Below, piece by piece: positions 50,842 through 59,275 of a stretch of DNA of 64,000 bases. Every line of letters starts with the position of its first letter. Position 1 is the first letter of the stretch. The DNA lies in assembly GCA_016721245.1 (NCBI GenBank), contig JADKIQ010000004.1, forward strand, positions 124,001 through 188,000, in the 5' to 3' direction. The notes under the pieces are model-generated. The model made no database searches, was not told the DNA's origin, and saw only the letters and a list, made by a program, of their open reading frames with translations. A program made the translations under genes and the position numbers. This stretch comes from Sphingobacteriales bacterium. GTDB taxonomy: Bacteria > Bacteroidota > Bacteroidia > Chitinophagales > JADIYW01.

Positions 50842-52467
50842 TTAAACCTGTAATACACCCACATTAAATTTTTCTACCGGTGCATTGTTAGCAGCTTCTA
50901 TTCCTGTTGAAATCCATTTTCTGGTATCCAGCGGGTCAATCACGGCATCTACCCATAAGCGTGCCGCTGCATAATAAGAGGTGGTTGTTTTGTAATAATG
51001 GTCTCTTATTTTTTTTAATGTTTGTTGTTTTTCTTCGTCAGAAAGCTGCGGACCATCTTTGGATTCTAAAGCACCCATTTGCATCTGCAAAATGGTATTT
51101 GCCGCCTGATCTGCACCCATTACAGCTATCTTGGCTGTTGGCCATGCAACAATTAATCGCGGGTCATATGCTTTGCCGCACATGGCATAGTTTCCTGCCC
51201 CGTATGAATTGCCGGTAATCACCGTAAACTTAGGAACGGTAGAGTTTGCCACGGCATTCACCAGTTTCGCGCCATCTTTAATAATGCCGCCTTGTTCGCT
51301 TCTGGAACCCACCATAAAACCGGTAACATCCTGCATAAAAATCAATGGTATTTTCTTTTGATTGCACAGCATAACAAAACGTGCTGCTTTATCTGCTGAA
51401 TCTGAATAGATTACACCGCCAATCTGAACTTCTCCTTTCTGGCTTTTCACCACCGAGCGCTGATTGGCAACAATTCCTACACTCCATCCATCCACACGTG
51501 CATAAGCACAAACTATGGTTTGTCCGTAATCTTCTTTATATTCTGTCAGTTCGGAGTCATCTACCATTCTTTTCAGCACATCTCTGATATCATAAGGTTT
51601 TGTGGTAGAAAATATACCGTAAATTTCCTTTTCAGCTGCTTTGGGCTTTTTGGGTTTAATCCTGTCGAAACCGGCATTCTCAAATTTACCGTATTTATTA
51701 ATCAGTTTTTTGATGGTATCCAGACATTCCTTGTCATCTTTCACTTTGTAATCGCAAACACCACTAATGGCGGTTTGTGTTACCGCGCCACCCAGTGTTT
51801 CTTTATCTACACTTTCTCCGATAGCAGATTTTACCAGATAAGGACCGGCTAAGAAGATACTGCCGGAGCCTTCAACAATCAGACTTTCGTCACTCATAAT
51901 AGGCAAGTAGGCGCCGCCGGCCACACAGCTGCCCATAATAGCGGCTATTTGCGGTATGCCCATAGAGGACATTTTTGCATTATTTCTGAAAATTCTGCCA
52001 AAGTTTTCTTTGTCCGGGAAAATTTCATCCTGCATCGGAAGGTAAGCACCGGCACTATCCACCAGATAAATGACAGGTAATCGGTTCTCCATGGCAATTT
52101 CCTGAGCACGCAGATTCTTTTTGCCGGTGATAGGGAACCAGGCACCAGCTTTTACGGTGGCATCATTCGCCAAAATCAGGCACTGTCTGCCGGAAACATA
52201 ACCAATCACCGCCACCACACCGCCGCCCGGGCAGCCACCTTGTTCGTGATACATATCATCACCCGTAAGTGCACCTATTTCTATGGATTCAGTGTTTTTA
52301 TCTAAAAGATATTCAATACGTTCTCTGGCAGTCAGTTTTCCTTTTTTGTGTTCGGAATCAATTTTCTTTTGTCCGCCGCCCAAATATACTTTTTGCAATT
52401 TCGCTTTCAGTTCGTCTACCGCCAGTCGCATGGCGTCTTCGTTCTTATTAAAATCCATATCTGTCAT
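50842..52467 (-). CDS. Acyl-CoA carboxylase, carboxyltransferase (beta) subunit
   Basis: About 541 residues of a biotin-dependent carboxyltransferase of the propionyl/methylcrotonyl-CoA family. N-terminal and C-terminal crotonase-like halves include KGKLTARERIEYLLDKNT, ACVAGGAYLPIMSDESLIVEGSGSIFLAGPYLVKSAIGE and FMQDVTGFMVGSRSEQGGIIKDGAKLV. I start it at ATG 52467; the frame upstream to 52620 has no family counterpart and runs through the SRP RNA promoter. The alpha (biotin) subunit gene is not in the window. The choice of acyl-CoA cannot be fixed; methylcrotonyl-CoA seems likeliest by resemblance. Confidence 0.9.
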   Translation of the reverse strand: MTDMDFNKNEDAMRLAVDELKAKLQKVYLGGGQKKIDSEHKKGKLTARERIEYLLDKNTESIEIGALTGDDMYHEQGGCPGGGVVAVIGYVSGRQCLILANDATVKAGAWFPITGKKNLRAQEIAMENRLPVIYLVDSAGAYLPMQDEIFPDKENFGRIFRNNAKMSSMGIPQIAAIMGSCVAGGAYLPIMSDESLIVEGSGSIFLAGPYLVKSAIGESVDKETLGGAVTQTAISGVCDYKVKDDKECLDTIKKLINKYGKFENAGFDRIKPKKPKAAEKEIYGIFSTTKPYDIRDVLKRMVDDSELTEYKEDYGQTIVCAYARVDGWSVGIVANQRSVVKSQKGEVQIGGVIYSDSADKAARFVMLCNQKKIPLIFMQDVTGFMVGSRSEQGGIIKDGAKLVNAVANSTVPKFTVITGNSYGAGNYAMCGKAYDPRLIVAWPTAKIAVMGADQAANTILQMQMGALESKDGPQLSDEEKQQTLKKIRDHYYKTTTSYYAAARLWVDAVIDPLDTRKWISTGIEAANNAPVEKFNVGVLQV

Positions 52468-52555
52468 GGTATAAAAGTAAGAAGGAAAAAGTGAAATGCC
52501 AAAAGAGTTCAATTCCGTAAATTGATTTGTGTATTTATTTAACCTTATTTTTAAT

Positions 52556-52584
52556 TTGGAATCCTGAATAAAGATGTATCTTTG
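52556..52584 (+). promoter_or_regulatory. Promoter of ffs
   Basis: TTG at 52556-52558 and TATCTTTG at 52577-52584, 18 bases apart, match the Bacteroidota -33/-7 consensus. The -7 box ends five bases before the RNA's 5' end, a useful ruler for the other promoters here. Confidence 0.75.
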
Positions 52585-52589
52585 CAGTC

Positions 52590-52684
52590 GGGCAAGTCTT
52601 ATACGACCAGCTCCTGACAAATCCTCCAGGGTCGGAAGGCAGCAAAGGTAGTCGGTTGAGCGGTGCGCTGTAAGTAACTTGCCT
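52590..52684 (+). ncRNA. ffs: Signal recognition particle RNA (small bacterial type)
   Basis: About 95 bases, gggcaagtcttatacgacc...taacttgcc. The ends pair (GGCAAG/CTTGCC), and the conserved domain IV loop CCTCCAGGGTCGGAAGGCAGCAAAGGT with its GGAA tetraloop is plain. T tract (52684-52690) and a second hairpin follow. The binding partner Ffh is not in the window; the receptor FtsY is. Confidence 0.95.
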
Positions 52685-52714
52685 TTTTTTATTACACTTC
52701 ACAAACAGCATATA

Positions 52715-52750
52715 AAACAGCTCCGAATATTCGGAGCTGTTTATTTTTTT
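52715..52750. terminator. Intrinsic terminator downstream of ffs
   Basis: Perfect 13-base stem aaacagctccgaa / ttcggagctgttt with a two-base loop, followed by an A and seven T's. It probably backs up termination of ffs or works in both directions. Confidence 0.8.
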
Positions 52751-52837
52751 GGTCTTCAAGCCTTATTTTAATATGATTTTGGATATAAATTTCAGTTCAA
52801 AAAATCATTAAATCCAAAGTGCTTTTGGCTTTTACTT

Positions 52838-52867
52838 TTGCCTTACTAGTTTATTAGCGTATCTTTG
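52838..52867 (+). promoter_or_regulatory. Promoter of the ABC-F gene
   Basis: TTG at 52838-52840 and TATCTTTG at 52860-52867, 19 bases apart, would start transcription about 15 bases ahead of the ATG at 52888. Confidence 0.65.
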
Positions 52868-52887
52868 CCCTAAATTCAGAAAAATTT

Positions 52888-54519
52888 ATGATTACAGTTA
52901 ATAATTTATCACTTCAGTACGGGAAACGGGTGTTGTTTGACGAAGTGAATGTAAAGTTTACTCATGGCAATTGTTATGGTGTAATTGGAGCGAATGGTTC
53001 CGGGAAATCTACTTTTTTAAAGATACTTTCCGGTGAAATAGAATCTACTACCGGAAATATTGAGTTTTCGCCCGGAGAGCGTATGTCTGTTTTGTCACAA
53101 AATCACTTTGCCTTTGAAGAAAATACCGTAATAGATACTGTAATGATGGGTAATAAACGCCTGTATGATGTAATGAAAGAAAAAGATGCGTTGTATGCAA
53201 AGCCTGATTTCTCGGATGCAGATGGTATGCGCGTGGGTGATTTAGAATCGGAATTTGCTGAAATGAATGGTTGGGATGCAGAAAGTGATGCCGCAACTTT
53301 ATTAAGCAATTTAGGTGTAAAAGAAGATCAGCATTATAAACTGATGAAGGAACTGCCCTCTACAGATAAAATTAAAGTGTTGTTGTCGCAGGCTTTATTT
53401 GGTAATCCGGATATCCTTATTCTCGATGAGCCAACGAATGATCTGGATGTAAATACCATTTCATGGCTGGAAGATTTTTTGGCGGATTTTAAGAATACGG
53501 TGATTGTTGTATCGCATGACCGTCACTTTTTAGACATGGTATGTACGCATATCGTAGATATCGATTTTAATAAGGTTAACCTGTATACCGGTAACTATAC
53601 TTTCTGGTATGAGACATCGCAGTTGTTATTAAAACAACGTGCGGATAAAAACAAGAAAAACGAGACAAAGAAAGCGGAATTATTAGATTTCATTGCCCGT
53701 TTTAGTGCTAATGCATCCAAATCCAAGCAGGCAACATCGCGTAAGAAAGCGTTGGAAAAACTGGATATCGAACAAATCAAACCGTCCAGCAGAAAATATC
53801 CGGGTATCTTCTTTAAACAAAGCCGAGATGCGGGAGATATGATTCTGGATGTACATAATGTTGGTTTTAATCTGGAAGATGGTACTCAGTTATTCAAGGA
53901 TGTAACGTTTACAGTAAACAAAGGTGATAAAATTGCCTTCATTTCTAAAGACGGTCTCGTGGTTTCTAATTTCTTTAAAATATTAGCAGGAGAACAACCC
54001 GCAACAAGAGGAGAGATTAAATGGGGAGTAACTATCACCAAATCTTATGTGCCGAACGATAACGCATCTTATTTTAAGAATAACGATTTAAATTTAGTGG
54101 ATTGGCTAAGACAATATTCAGCAGAAAAAGATGAAACTTTTATTCGTGGATTTTTAGGGAGAATGTTATTCAGCGGGGAAGAGTCATTGAAAAAGTGTAC
54201 GGTACTTTCAGGAGGAGAGAAAGTGCGTTGTATGATGAGTAAAACGATGCTGGAAGAAGCCAATTTCCTGATTTTAGATGAACCAACCAACCACCTGGAC
54301 TTAGAGTCTATTACGGCGTTAAATAATGGTTTGATAGAATATGCTGGAACCATCGTATTTACGTCTCATGACCATACATTTACCCATACGATTGCCAACC
54401 GAATTATTGAGCTTACACCAAACGGTATGCTGGATAAAATGATGACGTATGATGAATACCTGACCGATAAAAAAGTACAGGAGCAGCGTGCAGAACTATA
54501 TGGTGAACTGGTAAAATAG
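52888..54519 (+). CDS. ABC-F ATPase, YbiT-like, with one degenerate ATP site
   Basis: A 543-residue soluble protein with two fused ABC domains, of the family that binds the ribosomal E site or acts as a translation/resistance factor. Domain 1: Walker A GANGSGKST (K40), Walker B ILILDEPTNDLD (about 175-186), but its signature is LPSTDKIKV (about 156-164) rather than LSGGE. Domain 2: P-loop position reads ISKDGLVVSNFF (352-363, no Lys-Ser/Thr), while its signature LSGGEKVR (440-447) and Walker B LILDEPTNHLD are intact. So only the site built from Walker A1 and signature 2 is complete. Linker region about 240-310. Confidence 0.9.
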   Translation: MITVNNLSLQYGKRVLFDEVNVKFTHGNCYGVIGANGSGKSTFLKILSGEIESTTGNIEFSPGERMSVLSQNHFAFEENTVIDTVMMGNKRLYDVMKEKDALYAKPDFSDADGMRVGDLESEFAEMNGWDAESDAATLLSNLGVKEDQHYKLMKELPSTDKIKVLLSQALFGNPDILILDEPTNDLDVNTISWLEDFLADFKNTVIVVSHDRHFLDMVCTHIVDIDFNKVNLYTGNYTFWYETSQLLLKQRADKNKKNETKKAELLDFIARFSANASKSKQATSRKKALEKLDIEQIKPSSRKYPGIFFKQSRDAGDMILDVHNVGFNLEDGTQLFKDVTFTVNKGDKIAFISKDGLVVSNFFKILAGEQPATRGEIKWGVTITKSYVPNDNASYFKNNDLNLVDWLRQYSAEKDETFIRGFLGRMLFSGEESLKKCTVLSGGEKVRCMMSKTMLEEANFLILDEPTNHLDLESITALNNGLIEYAGTIVFTSHDHTFTHTIANRIIELTPNGMLDKMMTYDEYLTDKKVQEQRAELYGELVK

Positions 54520-54639
54520 AACACAGATTTAGCAGATTATTATGATTTCTCAGATGACAGAATGATTGTATATGTGCAATCGTACTATTCTGTTTAATCT
54601 GTGTTATCCCTGTTCCAATTTTTTTGCTACTTTTAATTC

Positions 54640-55935
54640 ATGAAGCAGCAGCAGAATTACGTTTTCAAAAACTGGGCAAAAAATGTACAGAGTCAGGTTG
54701 CCAACTATTTTCAGCCGGAAACAGAAGAGGAGATTATCTCCGTTGTAAAAAATCACCAAAAAATACGAATGGTGGGCACCGGGCATTCATGGTCGGGGAT
54801 ATGTGCCACTAATGAAGCGCTGCTTAATTTAGATTACTACAACAAGATTACCCACATTGATAAAGAGCGAAAGTTAGTGACTGTACAAGCCGGTATTAAA
54901 CTCTGGCAATTAAATAATTTACTGGACAAAGAAGGTCTGGCTTTACTGAACCTAGGTTCTATTGATCAGCAATCTATCGCCGGTGCTATTTCCACAGGTA
55001 CACATGGTTCGGGCATTCAGTTTCAGATTCTGGGTTCGCAAATGCGAGAGTTTAGTTTGATAAAAGCAGATGGTTCAAAACTAATTATCAATAAAGAAAA
55101 AGACACAGATTTATTTAATGCATCTGTGGTGAATTTAGGCTGCCTCGGCGTGATTTCAGAAATTACCTTGCAGGTAACGGATGCATTTACCCTGCATGAT
55201 TATACAACCACCCTTCCTTTTGATGAGGTGGTTGAACATCTCGATGATTATTTAAAAGACAATGACCACTTTAAATTATGGTGGCTGCCGCCTTGCAAAG
55301 ATATTATCGTATTCCGCTATAAACGCACACATGAAAAACCTAATGACAGTAAAATCCGTGTTTTCCTGAAAGATTATTTATTGTCGGTAGTGTTTTATCG
55401 CTTTTTAGTTTTTATCGCAAAACTGTTCCCGTTCATTGCAAAGTCCTTGAATACTATGCTAACCTGGAATATGAAAGGTCCCTTGGATAGAATTGAAAAG
55501 AGTTATAAAGTGTATATCGTTCCGGAGCCTCCTTTGCACCCCGAAACGGAATGGACATTTGATATTAGTCGTGCTAAGGAAATTTTAAGAGCCTATAAAA
55601 AGTTCATTACGGAGAATAAATATAATCTGAATTTTATTCAGGAAATACGATTTACCAAAGGTGATGATTTCTGGCTGAGTGGCTGTTATAAACGCGATGC
55701 ATTATGGCTGGGTTTGTATAATTATGCGCATGAAAAATGGGATAAAGTATTGCCCGAATATGAAGCATTTGCCAAACAATATAACGGCAGGCCACATTGG
55801 GGGAAAGAGTTTACGATGGATAAAAATTACCTGCATCATCAGTATGAAAAAATAGCAGATTTTAAAAAACTGAAAGAAGAATTTGACCCCGGAAAGAAAT
55901 TTGAAAATAAGTTTATAGAAGATTTACTGGGCTGA
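54640..55935 (+). CDS. FAD-linked aldonolactone oxidase (ALO/L-gulonolactone oxidase family)
   Basis: A 431-residue vanillyl-alcohol-oxidase-family enzyme. H49 in MVGTGHSWSG is the position for covalent FAD, and the GAISTGTHGSGIQF loop follows; the C-terminal ALO domain closes with NGRPHWGKEFTMDKNYL. Enzymes of this type oxidise aldonolactones such as D-arabinono-1,4-lactone or L-gulono-1,4-lactone to ascorbate-like products. The true sugar acid is unknown. Co-directional with the DUF2804 gene after 55 bases. Confidence 0.88.
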   Translation: MKQQQNYVFKNWAKNVQSQVANYFQPETEEEIISVVKNHQKIRMVGTGHSWSGICATNEALLNLDYYNKITHIDKERKLVTVQAGIKLWQLNNLLDKEGLALLNLGSIDQQSIAGAISTGTHGSGIQFQILGSQMREFSLIKADGSKLIINKEKDTDLFNASVVNLGCLGVISEITLQVTDAFTLHDYTTTLPFDEVVEHLDDYLKDNDHFKLWWLPPCKDIIVFRYKRTHEKPNDSKIRVFLKDYLLSVVFYRFLVFIAKLFPFIAKSLNTMLTWNMKGPLDRIEKSYKVYIVPEPPLHPETEWTFDISRAKEILRAYKKFITENKYNLNFIQEIRFTKGDDFWLSGCYKRDALWLGLYNYAHEKWDKVLPEYEAFAKQYNGRPHWGKEFTMDKNYLHHQYEKIADFKKLKEEFDPGKKFENKFIEDLLG

Positions 55936-55990
55936 TTTTTATCCGTATATTTATTGAAATTCACTTTATAAATTAGCATACAAAACAATC

Positions 55991-56962
55991 ATGATACAGC
56001 CTAAACAAGTTTCCTTATTTGCCAATAACACCCATATTCCATTTGGTGTGTATGACGATTTAATTACGAATGTAGATACCTCATTTTGGGATAGTCAGGG
56101 ATTATTAACTAAGAAAAGAAGAACGGAACGAAAGGCCTGGATATTTTTTGGTGTTTTTAGTCCTGATTTAATCTGCGGTATAGCGATTGTGGATGCAGGA
56201 ATGGTGGCTACGGCTTTTTCCTATTTCTATTCATTAAAAGACGGCATTTTTGAAGAAGATAAAACTACAGTTCCGTTAGGATTTGGCAATGATTTTAATC
56301 CTGATTTGAACAGCGAATGGAAATTGGGAAATTATTCCATCAAAACGGAGAATGGAAAAATGTTGCTGCAGTATTCCGGTAAATATAAAATGTATATCGA
56401 AGCAGAAAACAACAGCAACGGCGCAAGTATCGTTGCACCTTCCAAAGATAAAAGACCTTTTAATTTCACCTATAAGAACTGTTGTGTACCTGTAAAAGTG
56501 CAAATCAATAACGGCGGTGTCAATACTTATGCCAGCAGCGGAAAATACGGTTCCATCGATTTTACCAAAGGTTATCCGCCGCGCGAAACCATCTGGAACT
56601 GGTTGTCGTTTATAGGAAATACGGAGTCAGGAAAAATTATTGCAGTAAATCTGGTGGACAGGTTTAATGCAAATATGGAAAATATTTTGTGGGTGGATGG
56701 TAAGAAAATATTATTATCCAATGCAAAATTCACCATGCAGGAGCCTTATGATAAAACGGACTGGCTGATTGAATCTGCTGATGGAGTTTTAAACTGCCAT
56801 CTTTCGCCAAGAGGAGCGCGTCGAGAAAATATCAACGCACTCATCATGAAAAGTAAATTTATTCAGCCGTTCGGAACCCTTGACGGGACAGTAGTTATTG
56901 ACGGGAAAGAAGAAAAATTTACAGCATTAGGCGTGTCAGAAGATCACCACGCAGTGTGGTAG
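55991..56962 (+). CDS. DUF2804 family protein
   Basis: A 323-residue protein. DUF2804 hallmarks: KYGSIDFTKGYPPRETIWNWLSF, VNLVDRFNANMENILWVDGKK, LNCHLSPRGARRENINALI and the end GVSEDHHAVW. No catalytic residues are obvious; the family's function is unknown. It follows the lactone oxidase gene, and its stop codon abuts that of the convergent secreted protein. Confidence 0.82.
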   Translation: MIQPKQVSLFANNTHIPFGVYDDLITNVDTSFWDSQGLLTKKRRTERKAWIFFGVFSPDLICGIAIVDAGMVATAFSYFYSLKDGIFEEDKTTVPLGFGNDFNPDLNSEWKLGNYSIKTENGKMLLQYSGKYKMYIEAENNSNGASIVAPSKDKRPFNFTYKNCCVPVKVQINNGGVNTYASSGKYGSIDFTKGYPPRETIWNWLSFIGNTESGKIIAVNLVDRFNANMENILWVDGKKILLSNAKFTMQEPYDKTDWLIESADGVLNCHLSPRGARRENINALIMKSKFIQPFGTLDGTVVIDGKEEKFTALGVSEDHHAVW

Positions 56963-57748
56963 CTATTTTATCTCTATTAGAGTACTGTTAATGAATATGT
57001 CATCATCATTATAGAGTTCTACTGTGTATTTACCTTTTTTATAAAAATAAACAGGAACAAAAGTCCAAGACCAGTTTTCATCTACATAATACGAGTTGGA
57101 ACGTATAAATTCATGACAAGTGTCATTTGTATATATTCGTGAAATCAGATGGGTGGTTTTTAAAGGGCGTTTGTCTTTTTGACCAATATATAAAATAACT
57201 CTGGTGCCATCTTGTTTATAAGAAAATACGTCATTTCTGCCAACCATCGTATCTCCTTTATTATTTTCATAAAAGCCAGTTTCTGACTGATTGTAATACC
57301 ATGTATCCACAAATTTCATTTCATTGTATTCGTTTACATTAAAATCAATATTTGTTATATAGGGTTGTGCCAGCTGATTATTATTTCTGTCAAATACGGT
57401 AATTTTATATTTTCCGCTTTTAGAAAATATATACTTATTTACTGCCCATTTTTTAGAAATATCAGGCACCAGATAATAATGATCGAATTCGTAAAAGTTC
57501 GTATCTGTTCTGTTAAATACCTTGTCAATTATTACCAGCAAGGTGTCATTTAGTGGAGTAGCTGATTCATAAAAAAGATACATAAAATTGCCATCTTTTT
57601 GAATGTTCCATTCATTGTAAGCACCTGAGTATTTGCCATCTTTGTCATATCCTGTACAAAGAAGTAGTTTATTTTGAGCAAAAGAACTCTGTATACAAAA
57701 TGAAAGAGCAACTGTAAATGCAAAATAATAAGACAATTTTTTATTCAT
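56963..57748 (-). CDS. Secreted protein, paralogue A of a tandem pair
   Basis: A 261-residue exported protein with a signal peptide (MNKKLSYYFAFTVALSFCIQSSFA). It then has beta-rich sequence beginning NKLLLCTGYDKDGKYSGAYNEW and ends WSWTFVPVYFYKKGKYTVELYNDDDIFINSTLIEI. The same three landmarks occur in the gene just upstream, so it is a duplicate. Two Ig-like/PKD-like domains seem likely, but I do not recognise a family. Confidence 0.65.
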   Translation of the reverse strand: MNKKLSYYFAFTVALSFCIQSSFAQNKLLLCTGYDKDGKYSGAYNEWNIQKDGNFMYLFYESATPLNDTLLVIIDKVFNRTDTNFYEFDHYYLVPDISKKWAVNKYIFSKSGKYKITVFDRNNNQLAQPYITNIDFNVNEYNEMKFVDTWYYNQSETGFYENNKGDTMVGRNDVFSYKQDGTRVILYIGQKDKRPLKTTHLISRIYTNDTCHEFIRSNSYYVDENWSWTFVPVYFYKKGKYTVELYNDDDIFINSTLIEIK

Positions 57749-57818
57749 TGAAATTACCGATTATACCTAAATATAGACTTTGTTTTCTAAATAATAATTC
57801 GGTAATTCTTATAGCGGT

Positions 57819-58619
57819 TTATTTCTTTATCTCAAAATAGCCGGAGTTTATAAATGTATCATTCTCGTTGTAAATATCTACCACATATTTACCCACTTTT
57901 GTAACATTAACCGGCACTTTAACCCAGTCCCAATCAAGTCCGCCAATAGTATATTTTTCTTCTGATACTTTTTCTGTATAGTTATCACCATAGTAAACAC
58001 TTACTACGATCTCTTTGCATTTTAGTGCTTTGTCTTGCTGAAGCAGGCATATAATTTCTCTTTTACCGCTTTTTAATTTAAATTCAGATGCTTCGCCGAT
58101 CATTTCGGCTTTGTCATTCACACTTTCACCAAAAGTAATTTTAGAGTCTTCGTAATAGTAAGTATCCGTTTCACCATCTTTTGCTTCAGTTTTACTATCA
58201 CCACTTTCTTTCATGTATCCAATGTTGGTATAGGTAAGTGCCAGGGCATCATCACCTTTTCCCATTACGGAAATTCTGTAATCACCGGATTCCGTAAATT
58301 TATAGTCAAACATCGCCCATTTTTTTCTGTCTATTTTCGGATCATATGTAAATTCCTGCGTATCAAATGCGATATAGCTGCCATTGTCGTTCTTTTTGTC
58401 TACATATAGCATCAGTTTGTCTTTAATAATGGCATCCTGAGAATAGATTATGTATACGTAGCTGCCTTTCTCTTTTTCGATATCCCAGTTTTTGTTTATC
58501 CCGGTTGGTGTGCCGTCTGTTTTGCTATAATCTTCACACATAACCACTTTTCCATTTTGTGCGATAGCAGCAAAAGAGAATGAAAAAAATGTAAATAATA
58601 ATAAAGTTAAGTTCTTCAT
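57819..58619 (-). CDS. Secreted protein, paralogue B of a tandem pair
   Basis: About 266 residues; I start it at ATG 58619 (MKNLTLLLFTFFSFSFAAIA), a clear signal peptide, since the longer frame runs into the kdsC promoter. The mature part begins QNGKVVMCEDYSKTDGTPTGINKNW and ends LDWDWVKVPVNVTKVGKYVVDIYNENDTFINSGYFEI. Shared blocks with paralogue A include the KNWDIxKE/EWNIQKDG region and the last 35 residues. Gap between the two: 70 bases. Confidence 0.65.
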   Translation of the reverse strand: MKNLTLLLFTFFSFSFAAIAQNGKVVMCEDYSKTDGTPTGINKNWDIEKEKGSYVYIIYSQDAIIKDKLMLYVDKKNDNGSYIAFDTQEFTYDPKIDRKKWAMFDYKFTESGDYRISVMGKGDDALALTYTNIGYMKESGDSKTEAKDGETDTYYYEDSKITFGESVNDKAEMIGEASEFKLKSGKREIICLLQQDKALKCKEIVVSVYYGDNYTEKVSEEKYTIGGLDWDWVKVPVNVTKVGKYVVDIYNENDTFINSGYFEIKK

Positions 58620-58692
58620 AAGATTTTGTTTTTCAATTATACTCAAATTTAATACCAAAATCAATACGAAAAATACCCAATACGTGGTATTG

Positions 58693-58723
58693 TTGGTCAA
58701 TATGCATACTAAATGTATATTTG
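58693..58723 (+). promoter_or_regulatory. Promoter of kdsC (near-leaderless)
   Basis: TTG at 58693-58695 and TATATTTG at 58716-58723, 20 bases apart. The -7 box ends four bases before the ATG at 58728, so by the ffs ruler transcription starts at the start codon. Confidence 0.55.
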
Positions 58724-58727
58724 CGCC

Positions 58728-59240
58728 ATGGAAAAACAGCATTTTCTGAAAAATTTAAGCAGTATCACCACTTTTGTTTTTGATGTGGATGGCGTTTTTA
58801 CCAATAATCAGCTGCTGGCAACAGAGACAGGAGATTTACAGAGAACATTTAATGCTAAAGATGGATTCGCTTTAAAAACAGCTATAGAAAAAGGATATAC
58901 CATTTGCATTATAACGGGTGGAACTTCTAAAGCCGTACATAAACGCTTTGAAGTATTAGGTGTCAAACATAATTATTTCCGTGTCAGTCATAAGCTAAGT
59001 GTGCTGAATGAATTTTTGTCGATAGAAAATATTTCACCCGAAAAGGTGTTATATATTGGAGATGATATTCCCGATTATGAAGCAATGCAAACCTGTGGAT
59101 TAAAATGTTGTCCCAATGATGCCGTACCTGAAATACAATCCATTGCAGATTACATATGCGCACAAAAAGGCGGTGATGCCTGCGTAAGAGAAGTGATAGA
59201 GTTGGTTTTGAAAGTGCAGGACAATTGGTTTAAATTTTAA
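58728..59240 (+). CDS. kdsC: KDO-8-phosphate phosphatase, HAD family
   Basis: A 170-residue HAD phosphatase that makes KDO from KDO-8-phosphate for lipid A core. Motif I FDVDGVFTNNQ (nucleophile aspartate), motif II CIITGGTSKAV, motif III KLSVLNEFL and motif IV YIGDDIPDYEAM; the C0 type without a big cap, which is KdsC-like. I place the start at 58728 (MEKQHF). Followed by the UbiA gene and maf on the same strand. Confidence 0.9.
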   Translation: MEKQHFLKNLSSITTFVFDVDGVFTNNQLLATETGDLQRTFNAKDGFALKTAIEKGYTICIITGGTSKAVHKRFEVLGVKHNYFRVSHKLSVLNEFLSIENISPEKVLYIGDDIPDYEAMQTCGLKCCPNDAVPEIQSIADYICAQKGGDACVREVIELVLKVQDNWFKF

Positions 59241-59275
59241 ATGAATCAGAATATAAATTACAAATTACTATATCC

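Noticed and set aside
52468..52620. N-terminal extension of the acyl-CoA carboxylase frame
   Set aside because: It runs through the SRP RNA gene start and promoter, and the residues have no family counterpart; the start at 52467 fits the family.
56963..58619. Mobile element or phage origin of the paralogue pair
   Set aside because: No integrase, inverted repeats or base-composition change is visible; a local duplication explains it.
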